From Nostoc carneum NIES-2107 (GTDB lineage Bacteria; Cyanobacteriota; Cyanobacteriia; Cyanobacteriales; Nostocaceae), in contig AP018180.1 in assembly GCA_002368155.1 (NCBI GenBank), forward strand, positions 5,417,007-5,481,006: a stretch of DNA of 64,000 bases, written 5' to 3'. The notes beneath the pieces are model-generated. The model did no database searches, was not told where the DNA came from, and saw nothing but the letters and a program-made list of their open reading frames with translations. Of the stretch, positions 54,596 to 64,000 are shown piece by piece (positions within the stretch are counted from its first letter, which is position 1; each line of letters starts with the position of its first letter). Both the position numbers and the translations under genes were made by a program.

Positions 54596-56494
54596 ATGAA
54601 AAGATATCTACTAGCTTCTGCTGGTGGAGCAGGTCTGCTATGGGTATTATGCGGTTTATCACCCGTCAAAGCGCTGAGTACTTTAGAGCGCACAGATACA
54701 AATTTAGCCCCGGAAGCGGATGGTAGTAGCTATCAAGAAATTGATGTTCATGATAGTAATTCAGCCAATAGCGTTGCTAGTAAATTGATAATAGCTGATG
54801 CTACTTATCCAAACGAAAAAAATCAAGATTTAGATAATAATTCTGCTGCTAATTCTTCACCATCAATCACCGCACAAGCGCAAAATTCATCTCAACCATC
54901 AAACGTGCTGGCGCAAGTAACATCTGTATCCCAACTGTCTGATGTGCAACCAACTGATTGGGCATTTCAAGCACTACAATCTTTGGTTGAGCGTTATGGT
55001 TGTATTGCTGGTTATCCCAATAGCACCTATCGCGGTAATCGAGCGATGACTCGCTATGAATTTGCAGCCGGCTTAAATGCTTGTTTAGAACGAGTCAATG
55101 AACTAATCGCTACTGCAACTACTGATTTGGTCAAAAAAGAAGATTTAGCCACCTTGCAAAAGCTGCAAGAGGAATTTTCTGCGGAATTGGCAACATTGCG
55201 GGGTCGAGTTGATGCTTTAGAAGCGCGCACAACAGAACTGGAAGCCAATCAGTTTTCTACTACCACCAAACTCAATGGTGAGGCGATTATCGCTGCTGTG
55301 GGAGCTAGCGGTGGCGCTCCTGGTAGGAGTGACCCGAATATCATGTTAGTCAACAGGGTGCGGTTAAACCTGACTACTAGCTTTACAGGTAAAGATTTAT
55401 TAATTACAGGTTTGCAAGCGCATAATTTTTTAGGTGGAGCTACTGGTGAAGGTAGTTTGCAAAATAGTTTGGGGTTAGCTTCACCGATATTGAGTTCTAG
55501 TAGTGCGCGTACCAGTTTTGAACCGCAGTTTCCTGGGCTGAACGTTAAGGACTTGTCGAGTGTTAGCGCGAACAGTTTACAGCTTTATAAATTGCTGTAT
55601 ATTTTTCCCGTCAGCAATAAATTAACTTTATTTGCGGGAACTGCGGCGGAAACATCTGATGCTTTTCCCACCATTACGCCTTTTTATGGTGAGGGACAAG
55701 AATCAATTTCTCGGTTTGCTAGCCTGAATCCGGTGTTACGTGTCTCTGGTGGAACTTCCGGTTCTGGTTTAGCATCGGCGGCGGGATTTATTTTTAATAT
55801 TTCCCCAAATCTGGATTTCCGAGCTTTATACGGTAGCGTCAACGCCAACTTACCTGCAAAATCTGCTGCTGAAGCGCTCCCAGGAGTCTCTACTACACCT
55901 TTAGGGTCTGGTTTGTTTAGTGGTAGTAATGTCATAGCTGCACAGTTAACGTTCAAGCCTAGCCGTAGTATAGACATTGGCTTGAACTACTCTCACAGCT
56001 ATCACGAAATCAATATCTTAGGTACCGGATTAATTAGTGGTGACATTGGCGCTTTAGCTGGTGTGGCTGCGGGAACACCAGTCACGCTCAACTCTGTGGG
56101 GGGTACGGTAACATGGCAATTTTCTCCCAAGATAGCCTTCTCTGGCTATGGTGCAGCACTATTTGTTGATGATTCATCTAGTAGTGTCAATGCGGCTACG
56201 ACTTTTACCAGCTGGATGGTAGGAGTTCATTTTAGAGACTTATTCAACGCTGGAAATACTGCGGGAATTATTTTTGGTCAGCCACTTTTTCGTGCTGATG
56301 CTAGTGGTGCTGCTGTACTTACCCCAGCAGGTGAAAATCGAGCTACGCCTTACCATTTAGAAGCGTATTATCGCTTTAAAGTTAGTGACAATATTAGCAT
56401 TACCCCTGGTGCGTTTGTTTTATTTAATCCAGAGGGTAACAGTAGAAATGAAACGACAACTGTAGGTGTACTGCGTACTACTTTTACGTTTTAA
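54596..56494 (+). CDS. Iron uptake porin (SLH-OprB family)
   Basis: A 632-residue outer-membrane protein. A signal peptide (RYLLASAGGAGLLWVLCGLSPVKA) and a low-complexity Asn/Ser linker (about 40-115) lead to one SLH motif (about 118-170, LSDVQPTDWAFQALQSLVERYGCIAGYPN). A coiled coil (about 175-215, LQKLQEEFSAELATLRGRVDALE) is followed by an OprB-type beta-barrel (about 225-632) ending in Phe (RTTFTF). This architecture is that of cyanobacterial 'iron uptake porin' proteins, which anchor to peptidoglycan and admit ions. GGGAG precedes the ATG by 8 nt. Iron specificity is by family name only. Confidence 0.88.
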   Translation: MKRYLLASAGGAGLLWVLCGLSPVKALSTLERTDTNLAPEADGSSYQEIDVHDSNSANSVASKLIIADATYPNEKNQDLDNNSAANSSPSITAQAQNSSQPSNVLAQVTSVSQLSDVQPTDWAFQALQSLVERYGCIAGYPNSTYRGNRAMTRYEFAAGLNACLERVNELIATATTDLVKKEDLATLQKLQEEFSAELATLRGRVDALEARTTELEANQFSTTTKLNGEAIIAAVGASGGAPGRSDPNIMLVNRVRLNLTTSFTGKDLLITGLQAHNFLGGATGEGSLQNSLGLASPILSSSSARTSFEPQFPGLNVKDLSSVSANSLQLYKLLYIFPVSNKLTLFAGTAAETSDAFPTITPFYGEGQESISRFASLNPVLRVSGGTSGSGLASAAGFIFNISPNLDFRALYGSVNANLPAKSAAEALPGVSTTPLGSGLFSGSNVIAAQLTFKPSRSIDIGLNYSHSYHEINILGTGLISGDIGALAGVAAGTPVTLNSVGGTVTWQFSPKIAFSGYGAALFVDDSSSSVNAATTFTSWMVGVHFRDLFNAGNTAGIIFGQPLFRADASGAAVLTPAGENRATPYHLEAYYRFKVSDNISITPGAFVLFNPEGNSRNETTTVGVLRTTFTF

Positions 56495-56804
56495 AGACAA
56501 GCTGAGTGGCTAACAAGTAGAGGTTTTTAACAGGTTCTCTATAGGGGAATTTTAAATAAAAAACCTCCCATCAATTTTGATGGTGGAGGAGCAATGAAAG
56601 TGCTTTTGATTTGGTGAAATTGGATAATTTATTTTTTGGATTTTCCTAAAACCATCAAACTACGTTTGCTGAAGCTTTGTGAATTATTTGTTTATTGGTT
56701 AATTTATGCTTGAATGCATAGTAATTAAGTTAAGAGATATTTCACAAATCGCAACTTAATTAAAGTACGAGCGCTCTTTCATTCTTGTGATTAATCTAGG
56801 TAAT
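56495..56804 (+). terminator. Intergenic stretch with hairpin at 56564-56589
   Basis: CCTCCCATCAA and TTGATGGTGGAGG pair with small bulges (56564-56589), preceded by an A-run, about 70 nt after the porin stop. It is the likely porin terminator, though no long T-run follows. The rest of the gap is AT-rich without a gene. Confidence 0.45.
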
Positions 56805-57248
56805 CTAGGAATCACCCTGCTCTTCTTTATGAGAGCCATTCCTGTCTTTTTTAATGCTTTCTTCTAAAGCTTGAATTTGTTCGCGGCGGGCTTCCAATTC
56901 CAACGAACGACGGGCTAAATCTTGATTTTGCAAGGTTAGGGCTTGTCGCCAATGTTCTGCGCGTTCGGTTTCCTGTTGTAAAAAATCTGGACTCACACCA
57001 GTAGAAAGGTAAGCTTGTACCAAATATAGTACCCAACTGGTGGCATCTTCTAATCTTTCAATATCACCTGTAGATGAAAGTTCCACCAACACTAGCAATT
57101 TCTCGCTCATAGCGTTTCCCTTTCCTAAAAGAATCACCGCTTCTTCGGGAATAATTGCCCAAAGATTTTCGGCTTCTTGACGGGCCAATAAGCGCAACTG
57201 ATACTGTTCTAAAAATTCGTTTTTATTTACCTGGGCTAGATATCGCAT
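56805..57248 (-). CDS. Conserved cyanobacterial coiled-coil protein, unknown
   Basis: A 147-residue protein. The N-terminal half looks globular and helical (MRYLAQVNKNEFLEQYQLRLLARQEAENLWAI). Then come LLVLVELSSTGDIERLEDATSWVLYLVQAYL and a charged coiled coil (about 95-135, LQNQDLARRSLELEARREQIQALEESI), with an acidic tail. I recall similar hypothetical proteins in cyanobacteria but no function. The start is ATG 57248 with a weak GGAG about 12 nt before it; the frame reaches a TTG eight codons upstream. It lies downstream of valS on the same strand and may be cotranscribed. Confidence 0.65.
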   Translation of the reverse strand: MRYLAQVNKNEFLEQYQLRLLARQEAENLWAIIPEEAVILLGKGNAMSEKLLVLVELSSTGDIERLEDATSWVLYLVQAYLSTGVSPDFLQQETERAEHWRQALTLQNQDLARRSLELEARREQIQALEESIKKDRNGSHKEEQGDS

Positions 57249-57378
57249 GACTGTCGCTTGACTCCAATTCAAAAACTCAAAATTAATTTTTGATTTTTGA
57301 TTTTTAATTTTTGATGTTCTGGGGTTGTTTCAATAGTAATGGGTAAGTTGAAAAAAATTACCCATTACTTCATTGCAG

Positions 57379-60300
57379 TTATGCTAAACCACGCAGGCGC
57401 TCGCGTAAAATTTCCGCTTGTTTTTCAGCCTCCGCTAAAGCATCTCGCGCACCTTGTACTACATCTGTTGGTGCTTTATCAACAAATTTAGCGTTACTTA
57501 ACCTTCCTCTTAGAGATTGAGCTTCTGCTTCTGCTTTGTTAAGGCTTTTCTCTAGCTTGGCTCGCAGCACTTCAATATCTACCACACCCTTAAGAGGAAT
57601 GACTACTTGCACTGTCCCCACAACGCCAGCAATGGCGTTTTCTGATGCTTCTGGCTGTGATTGTGTTGCTAGTGAATGCTTATTGTCCGTGGCTGGTGGG
57701 AAAAACTTCGCCCAAAACTGTTGTCTAGCGTCAGCCACCAGTAAATAGCGACTAATAAACCAAGTTGAGTAAACAAAACCAACTATTTCAAAGAAAGATC
57801 CAAATAAAGGAACTCGATCAATTGCATAACCAACAGAATAAGCCAACCTAATAAAGACAATTGCCACAATAATCAAGCCGATAGTTTTTAAACCTTTTAA
57901 AGGTGTTTTTTCTACAACTGCTTGTTTATTTTCCTTGTCATTAATAGTTAAATTCTCAACCTTGGCCAAATCTTTAATGTAAACTTGTCCAGAGTTAATA
58001 ATTTGCCGTTCTCTGGCGTTTTCACTTTGCAAATTAGCCGTCACTTTTGCCCCAGGTTTAATATCCGCCTCAGCACGTAAATTCCTAATAGTGCGGATAG
58101 TCTCAATTAACAGTTCAAATTCTGTCTCAATCTCGGGATTAATCAGATTACTATCCGCTTGGGGATAGGGTTGTAAAGATAAAGTTTGTTGAGAATCTGC
58201 TGGTTGTTGAGTGAGAGTTTGCCAAATCTCCTCTGTAATATGGGGCATAAAAGGATGGAGTAGTTTTAAAATCCCTTCTAGGATATGAGCAAGAATTTGT
58301 TGTGCTACTCGCCGCGATGCTGGATCAGCATTTTCTTGGAGACGAGACTTCACCAGTTCAATATACCAGTCACAGAAGTCTCCCCAAATAAATTCATATA
58401 ATCCTTTTGCAGCTTCACCTAAACCATAATTATCAATGTAATTAATAGTCTGTTTAATAACTTGATGGTAGCGCGAAAGAATCCAGCGATCGCTTAATTC
58501 GGCGGCGATAGGTTGACCTAGTTGCTGCGGCGTTTGTCCATCCAAATTCATCATCACAAACCGGGCGGCGTTCCACAACTTATTAGCAAAGTTGCGAGAA
58601 GCTTCTACCGATGGCGACTCATCCTTTTTGCGGTCATATTCCAAGCGGATATCTTGGCCTGCGCCTACTACTTCCTTAACTAGGGTATAACGCAGGGCAT
58701 CAGTGCCATATTTGTCGATCAATAATAGTGGGTCAATCCCATTCCCTTTAGTTTTTGACATTTTCTGACCTTTTTCATCCAGTACTAACCCGTGGATGTA
58801 AACGTCATTGAATGGCATTTTTCCAGTAAAATGACCTGCCATCATTGTCATTCTGGCTACCCAGAAAAAGATAATGTCAAAGCCAGTTACTAAGGTAGTA
58901 GTTGGGTAGTAAGTTGCTAAATCTTGAGTTTGTTGCGGCCAGCCTAAAGTGGAAAATGGCCATAATCCTGAAGAAAACCAGGTATCTAACACATCTGGGT
59001 CTTGTTCAAGCTGGACATTTTCACCAAATTGTGCTTTAGCTTTCTCCCAAGCTTCCTCTGCTGATTTAGCGACGACAAAGGGGGTGTTATCAGCGATTTG
59101 TCCGTTTGTTTCACTAACAGCATACCAAGCGGGAATTTGGTGACCCCACCACAACTGACGGGAAATACACCAATCTTTGAGTTTAACTAGCCAATCACGA
59201 TAAACCTTAGTCCAGCGTTGGGGGACAAACTCCGGCGAATTTTGCTGATCGAGAAATTCTAGCGCCCGGTCTGCTAAGGGGCGAATTTTCACAAACCACT
59301 GAGTAGATAACAGGGGTTCAATAGGAACTTTTCCGCGATCGCTATAAGGAACGGTATGCTTATAATCTTCAACTTTGACTAAAAACCCATCTGCCTCAAG
59401 GCGCGCAACCACATTCTTTCTGGCTACAAAGCGGTCTTGTCCTTGAAATTCCCCAGCATTAGCGTTGAGCGTGCCATCTTTATTGAGGATGTTAATAAAC
59501 GGCAGATTGTGACGCTTACCCATTTCAAAATCATTGAGGTCATGGGCGGGAGTCACTTTCACGCAACCAGTACCGAAAGTCGGATCGACAAATTCATCGC
59601 CAATAATCGGGATTTCCCGTTGCATAATTGGCAGAGTAACTGTCTTACCAATTAGGTGCTTGTATCTCTCATCACTTGGGTTAACTGCCACACCTGTATC
59701 ACCCAGCATCGTTTCTGGGCGAGTTGTTGCTACTTCGACATAACCAGAACCATCACTGAGGGGATAGCGGAAGTGCCAAAGATTACCATTTACCTCTTGG
59801 TTTTCTACTTCTACGTCAGACACCGCTGACTGGGTAGCAGGACACCAGTTAACTAAATACTCACCGCGATAAATTAAGCCTTCCGCATACAGGCGAGTAA
59901 ACGCTTCAATGACAGCTTGTGATAAACCCTCATCTAGGGTAAATCTTTCCCGCGTCCAGTCCACCGAAACACCCAGGCGGCGTAGCTGATTGACAATAAA
60001 GCCGCCAGATTCTGCTTTCCACTGTTTAGCGCGTTCTAGGAATTGTTCACGCCCCAACTCATAGCGAGTTTTACCCTCGGTCTTGAGTTGCTTTTCTAGC
60101 ATAGTGTGAACAGCAATGCTGGCGTGGTCGGTTCCGGGTAGCCACAGAGTATTACGCCCCCGCATCCGGTGGTAGCGCACTAGCACATCAATCAACGCGC
60201 TTTCAAAGGCATGACCCATGTGCAAACTACCGGTGACGTTTGGTGGCGGGATGACAACACAGTAAGGTTCGCCGCCATGATTAGGGTCGGCTTTATAAAC

Positions 60301-60387
60301 TTGGTTTTCTTCCCAGAATTTTTGCCATTTGGCTTCTGTGGAGAATGGTTCGTAGAGACTAGGGAGATTAGGTATAGTTGCGGTCAT
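57379..60387 (-). CDS. valS: Valine--tRNA ligase with CAAD membrane domain
   Basis: A 1002-residue class I synthetase. The HIGH motif is in [14 protein letters not shown] (about 48-61). The editing domain includes [22 protein letters not shown] is [11 protein letters not shown] near 545, and the anticodon-binding domain has WIELV-type helices. An insertion at about 820-895 carries two transmembrane helices ([20 protein letters not shown] and [19 protein letters not shown]). It matches the CAAD domain that anchors some cyanobacterial synthetases to thylakoids. The C-terminal coiled-coil arm ([20 protein letters not shown]) follows. It charges tRNA-Val. Confidence 0.95.
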   Translation of the reverse strand: MTATIPNLPSLYEPFSTEAKWQKFWEENQVYKADPNHGGEPYCVVIPPPNVTGSLHMGHAFESALIDVLVRYHRMRGRNTLWLPGTDHASIAVHTMLEKQLKTEGKTRYELGREQFLERAKQWKAESGGFIVNQLRRLGVSVDWTRERFTLDEGLSQAVIEAFTRLYAEGLIYRGEYLVNWCPATQSAVSDVEVENQEVNGNLWHFRYPLSDGSGYVEVATTRPETMLGDTGVAVNPSDERYKHLIGKTVTLPIMQREIPIIGDEFVDPTFGTGCVKVTPAHDLNDFEMGKRHNLPFINILNKDGTLNANAGEFQGQDRFVARKNVVARLEADGFLVKVEDYKHTVPYSDRGKVPIEPLLSTQWFVKIRPLADRALEFLDQQNSPEFVPQRWTKVYRDWLVKLKDWCISRQLWWGHQIPAWYAVSETNGQIADNTPFVVAKSAEEAWEKAKAQFGENVQLEQDPDVLDTWFSSGLWPFSTLGWPQQTQDLATYYPTTTLVTGFDIIFFWVARMTMMAGHFTGKMPFNDVYIHGLVLDEKGQKMSKTKGNGIDPLLLIDKYGTDALRYTLVKEVVGAGQDIRLEYDRKKDESPSVEASRNFANKLWNAARFVMMNLDGQTPQQLGQPIAAELSDRWILSRYHQVIKQTINYIDNYGLGEAAKGLYEFIWGDFCDWYIELVKSRLQENADPASRRVAQQILAHILEGILKLLHPFMPHITEEIWQTLTQQPADSQQTLSLQPYPQADSNLINPEIETEFELLIETIRTIRNLRAEADIKPGAKVTANLQSENARERQIINSGQVYIKDLAKVENLTINDKENKQAVVEKTPLKGLKTIGLIIVAIVFIRLAYSVGYAIDRVPLFGSFFEIVGFVYSTWFISRYLLVADARQQFWAKFFPPATDNKHSLATQSQPEASENAIAGVVGTVQVVIPLKGVVDIEVLRAKLEKSLNKAEAEAQSLRGRLSNAKFVDKAPTDVVQGARDALAEAEKQAEILRERLRGLA

Positions 60388-60524
60388 GCGGGGAAAACTA
60401 AGTTTGGAAGGACTCTAATAAATTTTGCCACAGGGTTGGAGAGGGATTGATGGAAACGAACCGCGTTCGACGAAGTCGTTCCCGCAGGGTAGACACAAAG
60501 TACGCGAAGGAAGAAGATAGAAGA

Positions 60525-60914
60525 ATGAAGCAGCTGAGTGCGGAGGTGGAGAGGTTAGCTTATAGAGTAATTGGGGCTGGAATTGAAGTGCATCAGATAT
60601 TAGGGCCTGGATTTTTGGAAGAGGTGTATCATAAAGCTCTAAGAGAAGAATTTCTCATCCGTAAGATACCTCATAAGTCTGAGCATCCGGTAAAAGTCAA
60701 CTATAAAGGTCGTCCAGTAGGTGAGGGAAGGTTAGATTTTTTGGTTGGGGATTGTCTAATTGTGGAGTTGAAAGCAGTTCAAAGTTTAACCCCCATCCAC
60801 GAAGCACAAGTTCTCTCTTACCTGAGAATGACTAAATATCCTTTAGCCCTACTCATGAACTTTAACGCCCCCTTGCTCAAAGAAGGTACTAGACGTATTA
60901 TTCTCTCTTCTTAA
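60525..60914 (+). CDS. GxxExxY family protein
   Basis: A 129-residue protein with the defining motif in LGPGFLEEVYHKALREEF. A PD-(D/E)xK-like core follows, GEGRLDFLVGDCLIVELKAVQSL (Asp, then Glu-x-Lys), and ends MTKYPLALLMNFNAPLLKEGTRRII. The family is nuclease-like in fold but its role is unestablished. ATG 60525 is chosen, with AGAAG just before it, giving the usual family length. The longer frame from 60447 starts in basic repeat-derived sequence (RVRRSRSRR) and is unlikely. It is divergent from valS. Confidence 0.8.
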   Translation: MKQLSAEVERLAYRVIGAGIEVHQILGPGFLEEVYHKALREEFLIRKIPHKSEHPVKVNYKGRPVGEGRLDFLVGDCLIVELKAVQSLTPIHEAQVLSYLRMTKYPLALLMNFNAPLLKEGTRRIILSS

Positions 60915-60955
60915 TCTTCCTTCGTGTCCTTCGCGCCTTCGCGGTTTGTTAATTC

Positions 60956-62221
60956 ATGAAAACCCGTTCTCCTTCCCCCTGGACATACATCCCCACCCTC
61001 TACTTCGCTGAGGGTGTCCCCAACGTCATCATCAGCAGCGTTTCCGTCATCTTCTACAAAAAACTCGGCATCGACAACGACCAAATCACCGCTTGGACAA
61101 GTTTTCTCTACCTTCCCTGGGTAATTAAAATGTTTTGGGGGCCAGTTGTAGATATTTACGCCACCAAAAGAACATGGATATTAGTCACTCAATTTGCCAT
61201 GTTCTGTTGCTTGAGTTTAGTAGCTTTATCTTTACAACTCCCAAACTTCTTTTTTATCTCCCTAGCGGCTTTAACAGTCGGAGCATTTATTTCTGCCACT
61301 TATGATATCGCCACCGATGGCTTTTATATGTTGGCATTAAATCCCGAACAACAAGCTTTCTTTGTTGGGATTCGTTCACTCTTCTATCGTATCGCTGTAT
61401 TATTTGGTAGCGGATTATTAGTGGTATTAGCTGGGCGATTAGAAACCACACTCAACATTCCTTTAAGTTGGACTATATCAATCGGATTTTCCGCCGTTAT
61501 TTTTGCCATTCTGTTTATTTTTCATCGCTTCATTTTACCTTTACCGGAATCAGATATTCCTCGGCAAACACAAGCCCAAAACGAAAAAATTCCTTTTGTA
61601 GATATTATTCAAACCTACTTTCGCCAAGAAAAAATAGGTGCGATTTTAGCTTTTATTTTGCTTTATCGATTAGGTGAAGCCATGCTGTTGAAGGTAGCTT
61701 CGTTATTTCTATTAGATAAACTAGACAAGGGCGGATTAGCCGTTTCAACAGAACAATTTGGCTTAATTTACGGAACCTTTGGCGTACTTTCTTTAATTAT
61801 TGGCGGGATTTTAGGCGGATTAATAATTTCCCGCTATGGCTTGAAAAAATGCCTGTTACCAATGGCTTTAGCTTTGAATTTACCAGACTTATTTTATGTT
61901 TATCTTGCCTATGCTAAACCATCACTAACATTAGTTTATCCTCTAGTTTCTTTAGAACAATTTGGTTATGGACTTGGCTTTACTGCTTTTAGCGTGTATC
62001 TAATGTATATTTGCCAAGGTGAATATAAAACCTCTCATTACGCCATATCTACTGGACTGATGGCTTTAGGTTTGATGTTACCAGGAGCAATTAGCGGCAC
62101 AATTCAACAAGCGGTAGGATATCCATTATTTTTCGTATTGGTTTGTTTGCTAACTATTCCAGGGATGTTGACTATCTTTTTCATTCCGTTGCAAGAACCA
62201 GTTAAGCCGCCAATAAGTTAG
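60956..62221 (+). CDS. MFS transporter, AmpG/SLC33-like
   Basis: A 421-residue major facilitator with about 12 hydrophobic segments. The N-terminus PTLYFAEGVPNVIISSVSVIFYKKLG and the loop WGPVVDIYATKRTWILV resemble AmpG and SLC33-type transporters (FxxGxP then P-x-x-D). ATDGFYMLALNPEQQAFFVGIRSLFYR is typical of that group. It lies in the cytoplasmic membrane; the substrate may be a muropeptide or metabolite, but this is not deducible. It follows the GxxExxY gene by 41 nt on the same strand, and the spacer contains a CTTCGTGTCCTTCGCGCCTTCG repeat-like tract. Confidence 0.8.
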   Translation: MKTRSPSPWTYIPTLYFAEGVPNVIISSVSVIFYKKLGIDNDQITAWTSFLYLPWVIKMFWGPVVDIYATKRTWILVTQFAMFCCLSLVALSLQLPNFFFISLAALTVGAFISATYDIATDGFYMLALNPEQQAFFVGIRSLFYRIAVLFGSGLLVVLAGRLETTLNIPLSWTISIGFSAVIFAILFIFHRFILPLPESDIPRQTQAQNEKIPFVDIIQTYFRQEKIGAILAFILLYRLGEAMLLKVASLFLLDKLDKGGLAVSTEQFGLIYGTFGVLSLIIGGILGGLIISRYGLKKCLLPMALALNLPDLFYVYLAYAKPSLTLVYPLVSLEQFGYGLGFTAFSVYLMYICQGEYKTSHYAISTGLMALGLMLPGAISGTIQQAVGYPLFFVLVCLLTIPGMLTIFFIPLQEPVKPPIS

Positions 62222-62297
62222 AGATACTTTGAAAGTAGCTCTGGTTAACAGTTAAGCTGTTATGCATTTAAGTTGCATAGTTATTCATCAGGATTTT

Positions 62298-62365
62298 CAA
62301 GAGCCAAAAGTCAAAAGTCAAGAGTCCAAGTTTATCCTTGACTCTTAACTCTTGACCCTTGACAA
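62298..62365. repeat. AGTCAAG inverted heptamer repeat between convergent genes
   Basis: AAAAGTCAAAAGTCAAGAGTC on the left is mirrored by GACTCTTAACTCTTGACCC on the right, in the 297-bp gap between the convergent MFS and cpcL genes. It is the same family and the same position type as 4700-4780, so a bidirectional terminator role is plausible. Confidence 0.6.
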
Positions 62366-62518
62366 CCCAAACAGGAAAATGTGCAATTTAGATGTGTATC
62401 AGCTTAGGTCTTTTTGCTTGGGGGGAAGTTCAGATTCCATTGAAATAGTATCAGTGGTTGTTCTAAGTTGGAGAAGCTATTGCATAAGGAATATTTCCCT
62501 TACTCTCTTGCTGCTTTT

Positions 62519-63265
62519 CTAGCCACCAATCAAGCTGTTAGCTTCATAAAACAGGATGAGGAGGAAAGCAACTAGTAGCAAAAACCCGATTAAACCCAAG
62601 CTAGTAGTCCAGTTAGCACGGGCGATGAACACTGAGAGACTAAAACGCTCAAATTGGGCAAACATACCCGTAGGAATCGCAAAGTAGGAACGGGGAAGCT
62701 TGTCTCGGTAATCTGTACCATAACGCGCCATCCGCGCAAAAGGTAATTCACCTTGTGTGCGTTGTGGTAGGATGCGGCGGCGTTGATAGGGAACAGTATC
62801 ATACCCAAAGTTGCTGAGGTATTCTTCCGTGTTAAGCAACTCATCGATTAAGCCTTGCAATCCTTTAGTTGCTAGCACAATCGACCAAGCGTGTTTTTCG
62901 CGATCGCTATAAACATTACGACCGAGAATCCGCTGAATGCAAATCTCTGCAAAGCGATAGTTATTGTTACTGTCGTAGACCAGTCTTCTAAAGGAATCTG
63001 ACATCAGCAATCCGCGAATAAAGTCTCTGACAGTAATTTGACCTGCGCGTAATTGAGACTCTAAAAATCGCTGGCGATAGCTATCTAGCATTTGTTGCTC
63101 ATTAAAAATCTGGCGATAGGCTGCGGCGATTAATACATCCATTTCTGTAGCAGCAAGGATGTTGTCGGTTGTATAAATCCTGGGTTGCTCATCGCTGGGA
63201 ACTTCAAACCCTTCTACTCGATGATTTTGAGATAAGGGTGCATACTCTAACAGAGGAATCGACAT
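62519..63265 (-). CDS. cpcL: Phycobilisome rod linker CpcL (membrane-anchored CpcG type)
   Basis: A 248-residue linker. The N-terminus [23 protein letters not shown] is typical of CpcG. The Pfam phycobilisome linker domain (about 20-180) includes [34 protein letters not shown] and [38 protein letters not shown]-terminal transmembrane helix (about 222-242, [20 protein letters not shown]) replaces the core-binding region of CpcG. This marks CpcL, which attaches phycocyanin rods to the thylakoid for photosystem I light harvesting. No phycobiliprotein gene is adjacent. Confidence 0.92.
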   Translation of the reverse strand: MSIPLLEYAPLSQNHRVEGFEVPSDEQPRIYTTDNILAATEMDVLIAAAYRQIFNEQQMLDSYRQRFLESQLRAGQITVRDFIRGLLMSDSFRRLVYDSNNNYRFAEICIQRILGRNVYSDREKHAWSIVLATKGLQGLIDELLNTEEYLSNFGYDTVPYQRRRILPQRTQGELPFARMARYGTDYRDKLPRSYFAIPTGMFAQFERFSLSVFIARANWTTSLGLIGFLLLVAFLLILFYEANSLIGG

Positions 63266-63857
63266 CAGGGTTCTCCAATCAAATTGGTTGATTAAATTTC
63301 CTTGAAAAACTTGTGTATTTAATCCAAATATTGTTTTCAGCTACGGTGAGCAGTTTGCAGGCCGATGGGAGAATTAATACCAATTCAAAATTAAGCAAAG
63401 TAGATTTAACTAGCACAGCAGCTGCGTAAATCCTGAGACTTTTTGAAATGACGCAAAAGCCCGAATACAATTGTTGAATACAGACGTGATTCATCGCGTC
63501 TGTGCGACTTTTGACTTCCAAAACAGCGTTACTAGGGTTTCTTAGTGAAGATGGGTTTTCCGCTTTTAGAGAATTGGTATCACTTCGTCATCAACGCTTC
63601 TGACACTGGATGATCGCATACCAGCAGTAAGGAAAATGGTCTGGAAACGGTAAAGAAATCGGAAAGAATTACTAATAGTAATAAATATTGATAGATTGTT
63701 ATATTTATTTGAGAAAATTAGGCACGTTATATGATACAAATTTTTCAATTAAAAACAACTAAATTTACAGGAAGTTTGTGGGACAATTTCTCGTAAAATT
63801 TATGTAGGGAATCTCAGATTTAAAGATGCAAATTTGTTAAACATATTGCAATTTATT
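63266..63857. other. Intergenic stretch with a dispersed palindrome
   Basis: ACAGACGTGATTCATCGCGTCTGT at 63480-63503 is the third relative of the GAGACGCGAT palindrome. The remainder is the divergent promoter region of cpcL and the response regulator, with no operator recognised. Confidence 0.5.
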
Positions 63858-64000
63858 ATGAGGATTCTCCTAGTTGAAGATGATTTGCTGCTAGCAGAAA
63901 CCTTGGCAGAGGCCCTAACTGACCAGCTTTATGTGGTTGATGTAGTCCATGATGGCGAAGCTGGTTGGTATCAAGCAAAAACCTTAGATTATGATTTGCT
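63858..64000 (+). CDS. OmpR-family response regulator (partial, cut by window end)
   Basis: The first 47 codons of a receiver domain: MRILLVEDDLLLAETLAEAL, then VVDVVHDGEAGWYQAKTLDYDLL. Glu7-Asp8-Asp9 form the acidic pocket, and the phospho-acceptor Asp should lie just past the window edge. The sequence resembles cyanobacterial winged-helix regulators of the RppA/NrsR group, but the output domain is not visible, so the subfamily is uncertain. Confidence 0.8.
   Translation, partial: MRILLVEDDLLLAETLAEALTDQLYVVDVVHDGEAGWYQAKTLDYDL

Noticed and set aside
60447-60524. N-terminal extension of the GxxExxY protein
   Set aside because: The basic sequence is repeat-derived, and the family length and ribosome site fit the ATG at 60525.

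Overview
The window is chromosomal DNA of a filamentous, most likely heterocyst-forming cyanobacterium (Nostocales; Nostoc/Calothrix/Tolypothrix-like). Evidence seen in the sequence: many HIP1 octamers (GCGATCGC); heptameric short tandem repeats of the CCCCART type known from heterocystous cyanobacteria; cyanobacterial gene families such as DUF3155, a complex-C cofactor assembly (CCB) protein, the membrane-anchored phycobilisome rod linker CpcL, and a valyl-tRNA synthetase carrying the membrane CAAD insertion. No rRNA, tRNA, CRISPR array or replication origin was recognised. The identifications rest on motif and family recognition from reading alone; no database search was run.

Layout. 0.2-7 kb: a DUF3611 (Tic21-like) membrane protein; a PadR regulator behind two abutting palindromes and a possible structured RNA; a cytochrome b6f cofactor-assembly protein; DUF3155; a GAF histidine kinase resembling Hik2; and two exported proteins sharing a TrbI-like C-terminal half, one of them with SLH repeats. 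7.6-10.2 kb: a small unknown gene, a MITE-like element and a complete IS1634-like insertion sequence with inverted repeats and a target duplication. 11-14 kb: sbcC. 14-20.5 kb: SRPBCC protein, a multi-TM mechanosensitive-channel-like protein, a 21-bp minisatellite, a small membrane protein, an SGNH hydrolase and a YpfJ-type metallopeptidase. 21-29 kb: a CHASE3-PAS hybrid kinase, a divergent adenosine-deaminase-like hydrolase, mutL, a SHOCT-repeat protein with a decayed extra repeat, and pfkA. 29.4-32.3 kb: an IS110-family element, a long hairpin and the RNA-repair methyltransferase Hen1.

33-45 kb is a signalling island. On the minus strand run cheY-like, CheC-type phosphatase, hybrid kinase and an FAD monooxygenase. 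Divergently on the plus strand run cheA, cheW, a soluble methyl-accepting protein, cheB and cheR. A small ribbon-helix-helix protein, a 21-bp direct-repeat array and an intact IS1-like element sit between cheA and cheW. Together these genes give a chemosensory pathway with methylation-based adaptation and a CheC-type phosphatase.

45-57 kb: an orthocaspase-GUN4 fusion that has lost its catalytic cysteine, two membrane-anchored pentapeptide-repeat proteins, an RlaP-type nucleotidyltransferase, an acireductone-dioxygenase-like cupin, and an SLH/OprB iron-uptake porin. 57-64 kb: valS with CAAD, a GxxExxY protein, an MFS transporter, cpcL, and the start of an OmpR-family response regulator cut by the window end.

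The most unusual non-coding signals are these: a three-copy palindromic element whose internal segment is inverted relative to its flanks in one pair of copies and absent in the third; two separate 21-bp direct-repeat arrays sharing the core TCGACATT; heptamer repeats that have entered the mutL coding sequence and run right up to the cheB start codon; and candidate structured RNAs upstream of padR and of the IS110 recombinase.
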